Assembly (NCBI GenBank): GCA_024280135.1
Contig: JAJRQS010000123.1
Span: forward strand, 1-5,466
Reading direction: 5' to 3'
Source of the DNA: Bacteroidota bacterium
GTDB lineage: Bacteria; Bacteroidota; Bacteroidia; Chitinophagales; Saprospiraceae
DNA length: 5,466 bases
Part shown: positions 1 through 5,466 of the stretch, in pieces
How the letters are laid out: each line of letters opens with the position of its first letter
Position numbering within the stretch: the stretch's first letter is position 1
The notes under the pieces: generated by a model
Databases searched by the model: none
Told to the model about the DNA's origin: nothing
Seen by the model: only the letters and a program-made list of their open reading frames with translations
Position numbers and translations under genes: made by a program

Positions 1-949
1 AACTATTGGTCAATAACCCAATACGACTAGCTGGAAATATCCATTTTAATAAATAGAATAGGCTAGCATTGAACTCGAAACTTTCAAAGTATAACCAAAT
101 ACTATCCATCAAATGATGTAATGATCCCAATTGCCATAAAGGAAACCAAAGCAATATATTTACTGTAATCAAAATGCCGAAAAAAGGTAGTAAACTTTTC
201 TTGGGTAGAAATTTCCAAATAATAGGTAAGAGCATTAAAGGAAGTAATTTTGTAGCTATCGCTAAACCAATTCCAAACCCGCCCAGCCCATACTTCTTTT
301 TGCGCAAGCCCCATAAACCAATAAGCAGGAATAAAACCATTAATCCTTCAAAATGGGCATTGCCTGCCACTTCTAAGATGACTAATGGATTTAGCGCGTA
401 GAGGATAAGCATCTTCGGATCTAGAATTGCTAATTCTTTTGCCTTTCGGAAAAAAAATAATAATACAACTTCCCCTAAGATTAAAATTGATTTTAGGATG
501 AATATAGCACTTCCAATACTCCAAGAAAATTTGGCGGATAGCCAAAATATTATTAGATGTATGGGTGGATATACGGTATAGTTGTCTGCGTATATTTTTT
601 GATGCAAATCAAGGTTGATACCTGCAGGAGTAGTAGTCATTAATAGCCATTCGCTTGGCCGTAAGGCAAAGGGGTCTTTTCCGGCAACGAGTAATCGACC
701 ATCCCAAATAAACCTATAAACATCATTGGAGAGCATCGGAATCGAGCATAGAAGTCCAACCCTCAAAAGAATGCCAAAACCAATAATAAATGAATCAGAA
801 AAGGCTTGTCTAGTCATCCAATAATAAAGAATAAAGGAAAAAATATATAGTATTATTAATAATTCAAATTGTGATCGGGGTACTAGCCAGCCCATTGTTA
901 AAATGAGTATTGAAAAAAGGAAAGCCCCTAATTTTTGTGTAAATCCCAT
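1..949 (-). CDS. GT-C type membrane glycosyltransferase, GT87/DUF2029 mannosyltransferase-like (C-terminus cut by window edge)
   Basis: Reading the minus strand from the ATG at 949..947 gives 316 codons without a stop to the window edge, so the 3' end is missing; relatives are usually about 400-450 residues. The protein is strongly hydrophobic, with likely membrane helices near residues 8-26, 30-47, 55-72, 129-167, 180-215, 222-244 and 252-272. GT-C hallmarks are visible: an acidic first-loop motif SNDVYRFIWDGR at 74-85 (D76 is the presumed catalytic acid), a YPP motif at 127-129, NPLVILEVAGNAHFEG at 187-202, and KLLPLMLLP at 234-242. Known relatives use polyprenyl-phosphate sugars and act on the periplasmic face of the inner membrane; the donor here (often mannose) is inferred. 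The start lies 9 bp after the stop of the cellulose-synthase-like gene with no Shine-Dalgarno, suggesting translational coupling. Acceptor and linkage cannot be read from sequence. Confidence 0.85.
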   Translation of the reverse strand, partial: MGFTQKLGAFLFSILILTMGWLVPRSQFELLIILYIFSFILYYWMTRQAFSDSFIIGFGILLRVGLLCSIPMLSNDVYRFIWDGRLLVAGKDPFALRPSEWLLMTTTPAGINLDLHQKIYADNYTVYPPIHLIIFWLSAKFSWSIGSAIFILKSILILGEVVLLFFFRKAKELAILDPKMLILYALNPLVILEVAGNAHFEGLMVLFLLIGLWGLRKKKYGLGGFGIGLAIATKLLPLMLLPIIWKFLPKKSLLPFFGILITVNILLWFPLWQLGSLHHLMDSIWLYFESFEFNASLFYLLKWIFPASRIGLLTNS

Positions 950-958
950 GCTTTGAAT

Positions 959-2440
959 CTAAGTCAATCCTCGAATAGAAAAAAGAAAAACTAAGCTATA
1001 TCCCAAAACTAAAATGGCATAAAAAATACCGATTCCAAAGTGGTTTGTCTGGAATGCATGAATTAATGCAAAGCCAAAATAAACAATCAAAACACCTTCT
1101 AACACGACTGTTCTATCCAGTTTTGGTTTAAAATAATCTTTTTTTTGTGTGCCATTAGAAGAACCCATAAGCCCAAACTTGGGGGTTCGAACAAATTCAG
1201 AAGGTTGCCCAAAAAAACCTTTCAAAACGGCATAAGCATTGTGTAGGGAAAGTCCGAGTGACAATGCCATAAAGATGGGGAAGAAAAATAATAGCTTAAT
1301 GAAACGGATGCCAATAGTTCCACTCATTTGTGCATGGTTTAAGTTGGCTATAAAGTAATTAATTGATAACCCCATCAAAGCTAGAATTGAGATGGGTACT
1401 ACTGGAATTCCTGTTGGTAATTGATAATTGGAATAGGATGCTGGAACACTAAAAATAGTGGCCATTAGAATAACAACAAATACAGAGCTGGTTAACAAAT
1501 GAGCCGTCCCTTGTATTTTGACGGATAGCTTATGCTTCGAATTCCAAAGGGGTTTGAGTAATAGTTTTGCGGTTTCGGCCCCTCCTTTCATCCAGCGGTA
1601 TTGCTGTGATTTGAGCCCATGAATTTCGGCAGGTAATTCTGCGGGAGCACCGACATCAGGATAGTATTTTATTTGCCATCCTTTGAGTTGGGCTCGATAA
1701 CTTAAATCCAAATCTTCTGTTAAAGTATCTGTTCGCCACCCACCTGCATCAACAATTGTTTGCTTCCGCCAAATACCACCGGTCCCATTAAATTGTAAAA
1801 ATAATTTGCCTTGAGTGCGCCCCACCTGCTCGATGACAAAATGAATATTTAATAATAAAGCTTGTACCCTCGTCAAAATACTAGAGTTTTCATTTAGGTG
1901 TTCCCATCGAGTTTGAATAACGCCAATATTGGGATTGTCAAAACGGGGCATTAACTTTTGTAAGAAGTCTGGACGAGGTAAAAAGTCTGCGTCGAAAATG
2001 GCAATAAATTCTCCTTTGGCTTGTGGTAATGCATCCGCTAAAGCACCCGCCTTGTAGCCCGTTCTTTGGGTTCGATGAATATGAACGATATCGACACCTT
2101 CACTTTGGTAGAACTTAACTTTATGAGCGATTAGTTTTTTGGTTTCGTCGGTAGAATCATCAAGAACTTGTATTTCGAGAAGATGGGAAGGATAGTCTAG
2201 TTTGACAATTTGGTCGATCAGTCTCTCGGCTACATGTCGTTCATTGAAGATGGGTAGTTGGATCGTTACTTTCGGAAATACAAAATCTTTTTGTGGTTTC
2301 TTAGGCTGCTTACGCAAAAGGTAGAGCAATAACAAATGAATTTGGAGTAATCCAAAAATGGACACAAAAAGAACGGCTAATCCATAAATAATTACAGATA
2401 ACTTGAGTAAAGTTGTTCCAATTGAGAGTAGCCATTCCAC
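959..2440 (-). CDS. Cellulose-synthase-like family 2 glycosyltransferase, membrane-embedded (CESA_CaSu_A2-like)
   Basis: The 493-residue protein has an N-terminal membrane segment (about 12-42), a cytoplasmic GT-A domain (about 55-300) and a C-terminal membrane bundle (helices near 313-335, 346-367, 378-402, 445-463 and 468-488). All processive GT2 motifs are present: nucleotide-binding D94/D95 in VLDDS, metal-binding D150-A-D152, FNGTGG at 217-222, the TED catalytic-base motif at 241-243 (D243), and QxxRW at 279-283. The conserved tail SEFVRTPKFG lies at 414-423. The family moves a hexose from a nucleotide sugar, either into a beta-linked polymer or onto a lipid; the product here is unknown. 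There is no PilZ domain, so no built-in cyclic-di-GMP control. The start is GTG: an in-frame TAA lies 27 bases upstream and no in-frame ATG occurs before residue 164. It sits between galE (81 bp upstream) and the GT-C gene (9 bp downstream), so it probably uses a GalE-supplied or related UDP/GDP-sugar. Confidence 0.93.
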   Translation of the reverse strand: MEWLLSIGTTLLKLSVIIYGLAVLFVSIFGLLQIHLLLLYLLRKQPKKPQKDFVFPKVTIQLPIFNERHVAERLIDQIVKLDYPSHLLEIQVLDDSTDETKKLIAHKVKFYQSEGVDIVHIHRTQRTGYKAGALADALPQAKGEFIAIFDADFLPRPDFLQKLMPRFDNPNIGVIQTRWEHLNENSSILTRVQALLLNIHFVIEQVGRTQGKLFLQFNGTGGIWRKQTIVDAGGWRTDTLTEDLDLSYRAQLKGWQIKYYPDVGAPAELPAEIHGLKSQQYRWMKGGAETAKLLLKPLWNSKHKLSVKIQGTAHLLTSSVFVVILMATIFSVPASYSNYQLPTGIPVVPISILALMGLSINYFIANLNHAQMSGTIGIRFIKLLFFFPIFMALSLGLSLHNAYAVLKGFFGQPSEFVRTPKFGLMGSSNGTQKKDYFKPKLDRTVVLEGVLIVYFGFALIHAFQTNHFGIGIFYAILVLGYSLVFLFSIRGLT

Positions 2441-2441
2441 A

Positions 2442-2518
2442 TGGGTAAAGATACTCTGTTTTCTGAATTACGTTAGAAAAACTTATGTAGTGTTCAAGTC
2501 AATTACGAGACTTACCCA
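2442..2518 (-). repeat. Inverted repeat spanning the galE-GT2 gap and abutting the GTG start
   Basis: On the plus strand TGGGTAA at 2442-2448 and its exact complement TTACCCA at 2512-2518 enclose 63 bp. In the minus-strand transcript they would form a 7-bp stem (8 with an inner G-U pair) whose 3' arm ends one base before the GTG start codon. A smaller AAGTC/GACTT pair (2496-2500 and 2509-2513) lies inside and overlaps the outer arm, so the two foldings would be mutually exclusive. Regulatory meaning is inferred only. Confidence 0.35.
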
Positions 2519-2524
2519 AATTTA
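2517..2524 (-). promoter_or_regulatory. Weak internal promoter candidate (-7 box only) before the cellulose-synthase-like gene
   Basis: TAAATTTG on the minus strand (2524..2517) matches the TAnnTTTG consensus and begins with the galE stop codon. No TTG is found 17-23 bp upstream, so the -33 element is missing. It could give the two glycosyltransferase genes some independence from galE, but in AT-rich DNA such an octamer may arise by chance. Confidence 0.25.
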
Positions 2525-3565
2525 GGAAAGTGGCTTTAGGGAGTCCGTAGCATGTAATACTTGTTCCCAAGCCCAAGCATCCGCCATGATTTCATCGATA
2601 CCTCGTTTGGGTGTCCAACCTAAAGTAGTTTTTGCCTTGGTGTTATCTGCATAAATAGCAGCGGCATCTCCATCTCTTTTGGGTCCTAATTTGTAGTTTA
2701 ATTTTATGCCTGTATGTTTTTCAAAAGCATTAATGGCTTCTAGAACAGAAACGCCATCACCGATACCGATGTTAAATACTTCTGCGCCTCCTTGCTTTTT
2801 GTCGCTAAGTAAATATTGAATAGCTTTTGTATGTGCATTCGCAATATCCATCACGTGAATGTAATCCCGAACGCAACTACCGTCTCGAGTGTCATAATCT
2901 GTTCCATGAACCATCATGTGGTCACGTTCTCCAATGGCTGTTTCAGCAATTACAGGTACAAGGTGCGTGTTTTTGACTAACGGCGCTTCTCCAATGATAG
3001 AAGAGGCGTGCGCACCCGCTGGATTAAAATAGCGTAATAAAATGGCGTTAGCAGATTTATTAGAAACCGTATAATCTTCGATTATTTCTTCGCCCATTTG
3101 TTTGGTTCTAGCATAAGGACTCTCAGCCTTGCCTAATGGCGTGCTTTCCAGTACGGGTAGGGCATCACAATTACCATAAACAGAACAAGAAGAAGAAAAG
3201 ATAAGGTTTTTTACATCGTACTCAGCCATGCAGTCTAGGATGTTCACGAGGCTGTTCAGGTTATTCGTGTAGTATTTTGTGGGATGTAAAACCGAATCAT
3301 TGACATAAATATGTGCAGCAAAATGAATAATTCCGACGATATCAGGATTTTCGGCAAAGACAACTCTAGTTTTGTCTAGGTCGGTTAAGTCAACTTGGTA
3401 GTTTTTAACTTTTGTGCCGGTAATTTTTTCAATACGCTCTAGAACTTGTTCGCCATGACAATTTGAAAAGTTATCAATGGTCACGACCTCAAAGCCATTA
3501 TCTAATAAATCTACAACAGTATGACTACCAATGTATCCAGTACCTCCAGTAACAAGAATTTTCAT
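2522..3565 (-). CDS. galE: UDP-glucose 4-epimerase (GalE), extended SDR family
   Basis: This 347-residue cytoplasmic enzyme interconverts UDP-glucose and UDP-galactose through a bound NAD 4-keto intermediate, linking central metabolism with glycan precursors. It has the full family length (E. coli GalE is 338). Seen directly: the NAD-binding GxxGxxG at 7-13 (GGTGYIG), the FSSS motif with catalytic S126, Y151-x3-K155, RYFNPAGAH at 178-186, VRDYIHVMD at 232-240 and the RDGD UDP-sugar loop at 297-300. Two positions differ from E. coli GalE: the NAD-contacting lysine (K84) is I86, and the substrate-gate tyrosine (Y299) is I304, so the sugar range may differ. I chose the ATG at 3565 because the protein then begins MKILVTGGTGYIGSH like its family. 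An in-frame TTG at 3598..3596 would add 11 basic residues but lies inside the predicted promoter box. The stop is followed by 81 bp and then the GT2 gene on the same strand. Confidence 0.95.
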   Translation of the reverse strand: MKILVTGGTGYIGSHTVVDLLDNGFEVVTIDNFSNCHGEQVLERIEKITGTKVKNYQVDLTDLDKTRVVFAENPDIVGIIHFAAHIYVNDSVLHPTKYYTNNLNSLVNILDCMAEYDVKNLIFSSSCSVYGNCDALPVLESTPLGKAESPYARTKQMGEEIIEDYTVSNKSANAILLRYFNPAGAHASSIIGEAPLVKNTHLVPVIAETAIGERDHMMVHGTDYDTRDGSCVRDYIHVMDIANAHTKAIQYLLSDKKQGGAEVFNIGIGDGVSVLEAINAFEKHTGIKLNYKLGPKRDGDAAAIYADNTKAKTTLGWTPKRGIDEIMADAWAWEQVLHATDSLKPLS

Positions 3566-3595
3566 CTTTCTTTTTCTTTTATTAAATTGAAGTTG

Positions 3596-3629
3596 CAAAT
3601 ATATGCGGAGATTTTAGACTTTGCCGCAA
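3596..3629 (-). promoter_or_regulatory. Predicted galE promoter (Bacteroidota type)
   Basis: On the minus strand a perfect TAnnTTTG box (TATATTTG, 3603..3596) lies 23 bp downstream of a TTG (3629..3627). This fits the Bacteroidota housekeeping pattern TTG-N17-23-TAnnTTTG at the upper limit of spacing. Transcription would begin near 3590, leaving a leader of about 25 nt rich in A and G before the ATG at 3565. The call rests on consensus match and position only. Confidence 0.6.
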
Positions 3630-3665
3630 GGAATTTCACATTCTGCTTTTAATACGTGATAGGGA

Positions 3666-3698
3666 TTGAGAATGTTATAGGAAAAGAGCCTATTTTTG
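3666..3698 (+). promoter_or_regulatory. Predicted promoter of the WaaE-like GT2 gene (Bacteroidota type)
   Basis: A perfect TAnnTTTG box (TATTTTTG, 3691-3698) follows a TTG at 3666-3668 with 22 bp between them, within the Bacteroidota spacing. Transcription would start near 3705, about 28 nt before the ATG at 3733. It could drive the GT2 gene and, because no terminator is visible downstream, possibly the thioredoxin and MarC genes. Confidence 0.6.
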
Positions 3699-3732
3699 TG
3701 GGTGTTGACCAAAAATAATCATCTTAAAAAAA

Positions 3733-4494
3733 ATGTCGCCAATAAAAATTTCTGCAGTAATTATAACTTTTAATGAAGCACGTAATATTACGAGGTGCAT
3801 TGATTCACTGGATGGAGTAGTAGATGAAGTGGTGGTTGTAGATTCTTTTTCGACAGATAAGACAAGGGAAATTTGCGAATCCATGGGTGCAAAATTTGTT
3901 TGCCATGAATTTGAAGGACACATTCAACAGAAAAATTGGGCAATTACTCAAGCTAGCTATGCTTATGTGCTTTCGTTGGATGCAGATGAGGCACTGTCAG
4001 AGGAATTAAAAGAATCTATTTTAGCCGTAAAAGAAAATTGGCAAGCCGATGGATATAGTTTTAATAGATTGAATAATTACTGTGGCAAGTGGATTAAGCA
4101 TGGTGGGTGGTATCCTGATAGGAAATTACGGCTGTGGGATAAATCAAAAGGTCAATGGGGTGGCAGAAACCCGCATGATACTTTTATTATGAAGCCTAAA
4201 ACACAGACTAAACATCTGAAAGGCGATTTATTGCATTATAGCTATTATACCATCGAAGAGCACAGAATTCAAGCAAACAAATTTGCTAGAATCGGGGCAA
4301 AATCCTATTGGGAGCATGGAAAGAAAGCTCCTCTCTATAAAGTCATATTTAGTCCTGTTGTTAGATTTGTATCAAGTTACTTTATTCAATTGGGCTTTTT
4401 GGATGGATATTATGGTTGGGTGATTGCCGTAATTTCTTACAGAGAAACGAAGTTGAAGTACAAATTACTAAGAGCAAGTCACAAAACGCTATAA
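3733..4494 (+). CDS. Family 2 glycosyltransferase, WaaE/LgtF (LPS core beta-1,4-glucosyltransferase)-like
   Basis: The 253-residue GT-A protein begins ISAVIITFNEARNI (6-19), the nucleotide-binding start of GT2 enzymes. VVDSFSTDKT at 35-44 carries D37, and LSLDADEAL at 80-88 carries the metal-binding D83/D85. The stretch QQKNWAITQA (65-74) before the DAD motif is typical of the WaaE/LgtF subgroup (cd02511 type), which adds glucose to the lipopolysaccharide inner core. NPHD at 146-149 stands where many relatives have VHE and may hold the catalytic acid. The C-terminal 55 residues (about 203-236 hydrophobic and aromatic) probably tether it to the cytoplasmic membrane face. Acceptor and sugar are not deducible; LPS core or another surface glycan is an inference from the family. 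The ATG is preceded by an A-run (eight A) and no Shine-Dalgarno, as usual in Bacteroidota. It is transcribed divergently from galE, with its own promoter-like element at 3666-3698. Confidence 0.92.
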   Translation: MSPIKISAVIITFNEARNITRCIDSLDGVVDEVVVVDSFSTDKTREICESMGAKFVCHEFEGHIQQKNWAITQASYAYVLSLDADEALSEELKESILAVKENWQADGYSFNRLNNYCGKWIKHGGWYPDRKLRLWDKSKGQWGGRNPHDTFIMKPKTQTKHLKGDLLHYSYYTIEEHRIQANKFARIGAKSYWEHGKKAPLYKVIFSPVVRFVSSYFIQLGFLDGYYGWVIAVISYRETKLKYKLLRASHKTL

Positions 4495-4581
4495 ATAGAG
4501 AAATATATACAACTATTTTAATATGAGATGCGTTATAGAAGCTACTCTTGGAAGCCGACTTTCATCGTGAAAACAACAACA

Positions 4582-5061
4582 ATGACTCTTTTAAAATATT
4601 TTCTATTTTTTGTGGCGATAGTCACGATGTCCACAGCCTGCGGCACTTCGAGAAAAACCCCTAAAAATAAAGATACTCCCATCCATGACGAGCTCAGTCG
4701 CTATCCACTGAATTTTATGCGCTCTGAGTATTTGTCAGATGTTTTAGATAGGGCAAAGAAGGAAAAAAAGCTCGTATTTATTGATCTGTATGCAGATTGG
4801 TGTGCACCCTGTAAAGTAATGGACGAAGAGCTTTATATGGACGAAGATTTTGCAGCGACAATGAACGAGCATTTTATTAGCTATAAAGTCGATGTGGAAA
4901 AAGGAAATGGCTCAAACCTAAATAGGATTTTTAGTGTAAACGTATTACCTACTTTACTGTTTTTAGATGCAGACGGCAATGTACTCCAACGCGAAGATGG
5001 TGCCTTATCTCATTCTGCTTTTTTAAATATGGCCGCAAACGCTATTCAATTGGCTCAATAA
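4582..5061 (+). CDS. Thioredoxin-fold lipoprotein, predicted periplasmic thiol oxidoreductase (WCAPC)
   Basis: From the ATG at 4582 the protein is 159 residues: a lipoprotein signal peptide (hydrophobic about 6-16, lipobox STAC, lipidated C20), a short basic linker, and a thioredoxin domain from about 45 to 155. The active site WCAPC is at 73-77, preceded by LVFIDLYAD, and the cis-proline is P123 in NVLPTLLFLD. This matches thioredoxin-7/DsbD-C-terminal-like proteins that reduce or exchange disulfides in the periplasm. After the lipid cysteine comes GTSRKTPKNKD, with no acidic cluster like the Bacteroidota surface-export signal, so the domain probably faces the periplasm. The frame is open further upstream: starts at 4528 (ATG) or 4567 (GTG) would add 18 or 5 residues. 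I prefer 4582 because it gives a compact signal peptide, but GTG 4567 (then KTTT) is also credible. It follows the GT2 gene by 87 bp (33 bp from the longest start) and precedes the MarC gene by 6 bp. Confidence 0.88.
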   Translation: MTLLKYFLFFVAIVTMSTACGTSRKTPKNKDTPIHDELSRYPLNFMRSEYLSDVLDRAKKEKKLVFIDLYADWCAPCKVMDEELYMDEDFAATMNEHFISYKVDVEKGNGSNLNRIFSVNVLPTLLFLDADGNVLQREDGALSHSAFLNMAANAIQLAQ

Positions 5062-5067
5062 CTATTG

Positions 5068-5466
5068 ATGAATTTTAAAGAAATAATTTCCGTTTTCTTG
5101 ATCTTGTTTTCTGTTATTGATATTCTAGGCTCAATTCCTATTATCATCGATATGAAGAAGAAAGGAATCAAGATAGAATCCCTTCAGGCTTCTTTGGTCG
5201 CTTTTGTTTTGATGACTTTATTTTTATTTTTAGGAGAGCCGTTATTGGGGTTATTTGGTGTGGATGTGGAGTCTTTTGCCGTAGCGGGTGCCATTGTGAT
5301 TTTTTTAATGGGCTTTGAAATGATCCTGGGGGTACAGTTATTTAAAGAAGAGCCTGGAGGTGCTTCTGGATCTATTGTGCCTATTGCTTTCCCCTTGATT
5401 GCAGGTGCGGGTAGCTTGACCACTATTTTAACGTTGAAAGCGAAATACGAGGCGATTGATATAGAA
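5068..5466 (+). CDS. MarC-family (UPF0056) integral membrane protein (C-terminus cut by window edge)
   Basis: The frame from ATG 5068 stays open for 133 codons to the last base of the window; full MarC proteins are about 190-210 residues, so roughly one third is missing. Three membrane helices are visible (about 5-27, 40-62 and 70-88), followed by the start of a fourth segment. Family signatures are SVIDILGSIPIII at 15-27, with the charged D18 inside helix 1, and IPLI-type re-entrant sequence PIAFPLIAGAGSLTTIL at 105-121, where GAG replaces the GPG of many proteobacterial members. MarC was once linked to multiple antibiotic resistance in E. coli, but that role was not upheld and no transport substrate is established. 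Only 6 bp separate it from the thioredoxin lipoprotein stop, so the two are very likely co-transcribed. No Shine-Dalgarno or separate promoter was seen. Confidence 0.9.
   Translation, partial: MNFKEIISVFLILFSVIDILGSIPIIIDMKKKGIKIESLQASLVAFVLMTLFLFLGEPLLGLFGVDVESFAVAGAIVIFLMGFEMILGVQLFKEEPGGASGSIVPIAFPLIAGAGSLTTILTLKAKYEAIDIE

Noticed and set aside
102..545. Short open frames on both strands (minus 102-314 and 348-545, plus 174-401)
   Set aside because: All lie inside the 316-codon minus-strand frame of the GT-C gene, which has clear family motifs; the short frames have no recognisable domain.
959..2440. True bacterial cellulose synthase (BcsA)
   Set aside because: The protein is shorter than BcsA, has no PilZ domain and no bcs neighbours; it fits the broader cellulose-synthase-like GT2 group, so no bcs symbol is given.
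2496..2513. AAGTC-N8-GACTT hairpin followed by a T-run as a terminator of galE
   Set aside because: The stem is only 5 bp and AT-rich, and the TTTTT on the minus strand begins well after the stem, so it does not look like an intrinsic terminator.
3690..3923. Minus-strand 77-codon frame
   Set aside because: It overlaps the start and catalytic motifs of the WaaE-like GT2 and the plus-strand promoter; its low-complexity Ser/Thr run is the antisense of the Val/Asp-rich GT2 motif.
4495..4581. Promoter or terminator between the WaaE-like GT2 and the thioredoxin gene
   Set aside because: There is no hairpin with a T-run and no full TTG/TAnnTTTG pair; the best match (TACTCTTG, 4543-4550) has a mismatch and no TTG at the right distance.
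5184..5423. Minus-strand 79-codon frame
   Set aside because: It is antisense to the MarC coding sequence, and its Lys/Pro/Asn-rich composition reflects hydrophobic codons read backwards.

Overview
The window looks like an ordinary chromosomal segment of a member of the Bacteroidota. The evidence is an AT-rich sequence, A-rich rather than Shine-Dalgarno leaders, intergenic matches to the Bacteroidota promoter pattern (TTG, spacer, TAnnTTTG), and a typical Bacteroidota gene repertoire. A Saprospiria-like or related environmental lineage is possible, but nothing here fixes the genus. No mobile element, CRISPR array, tRNA or rRNA was seen.

Left part, minus strand (3565 down to 1): three co-directional genes for sugar handling and envelope glycosylation. 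They are galE (UDP-sugar 4-epimerase, 3565..2522), a membrane-embedded cellulose-synthase-like family 2 glycosyltransferase (2440..959, GTG start), and a polytopic GT-C type glycosyltransferase resembling the GT87/DUF2029 mannosyltransferases (949..1, running off the window edge). The 9-bp spacing between the last two argues for translational coupling. The 81-bp gap after galE holds a weak promoter-like box and an inverted repeat touching the GTG start. The first 950 bases, which might look empty, are one uninterrupted coding frame.

Middle (3566-3732): a compact divergent regulatory region with one promoter-like element pointing each way, to galE and to the right-hand genes.

Right part, plus strand (3733 onward): a soluble or membrane-peripheral GT2 of the WaaE/LgtF-like type, a thioredoxin-fold lipoprotein with a WCAPC active site, and, 6 bp later, the first 133 codons of a MarC-family membrane protein cut by the window end.

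Taken together, the left block probably supplies UDP-hexose and membrane glycosyl transfer for an envelope or exported glycan, and the facing GT2 may act on lipopolysaccharide core or another surface glycan. The thioredoxin lipoprotein and MarC gene look like a separate small unit downstream. I did not find convincing evidence of a wholly new system. The most useful leads are the galE/GT2/GT-C gene set, the altered substrate-gate residue in GalE, and the unusual start region of the cellulose-synthase-like gene.
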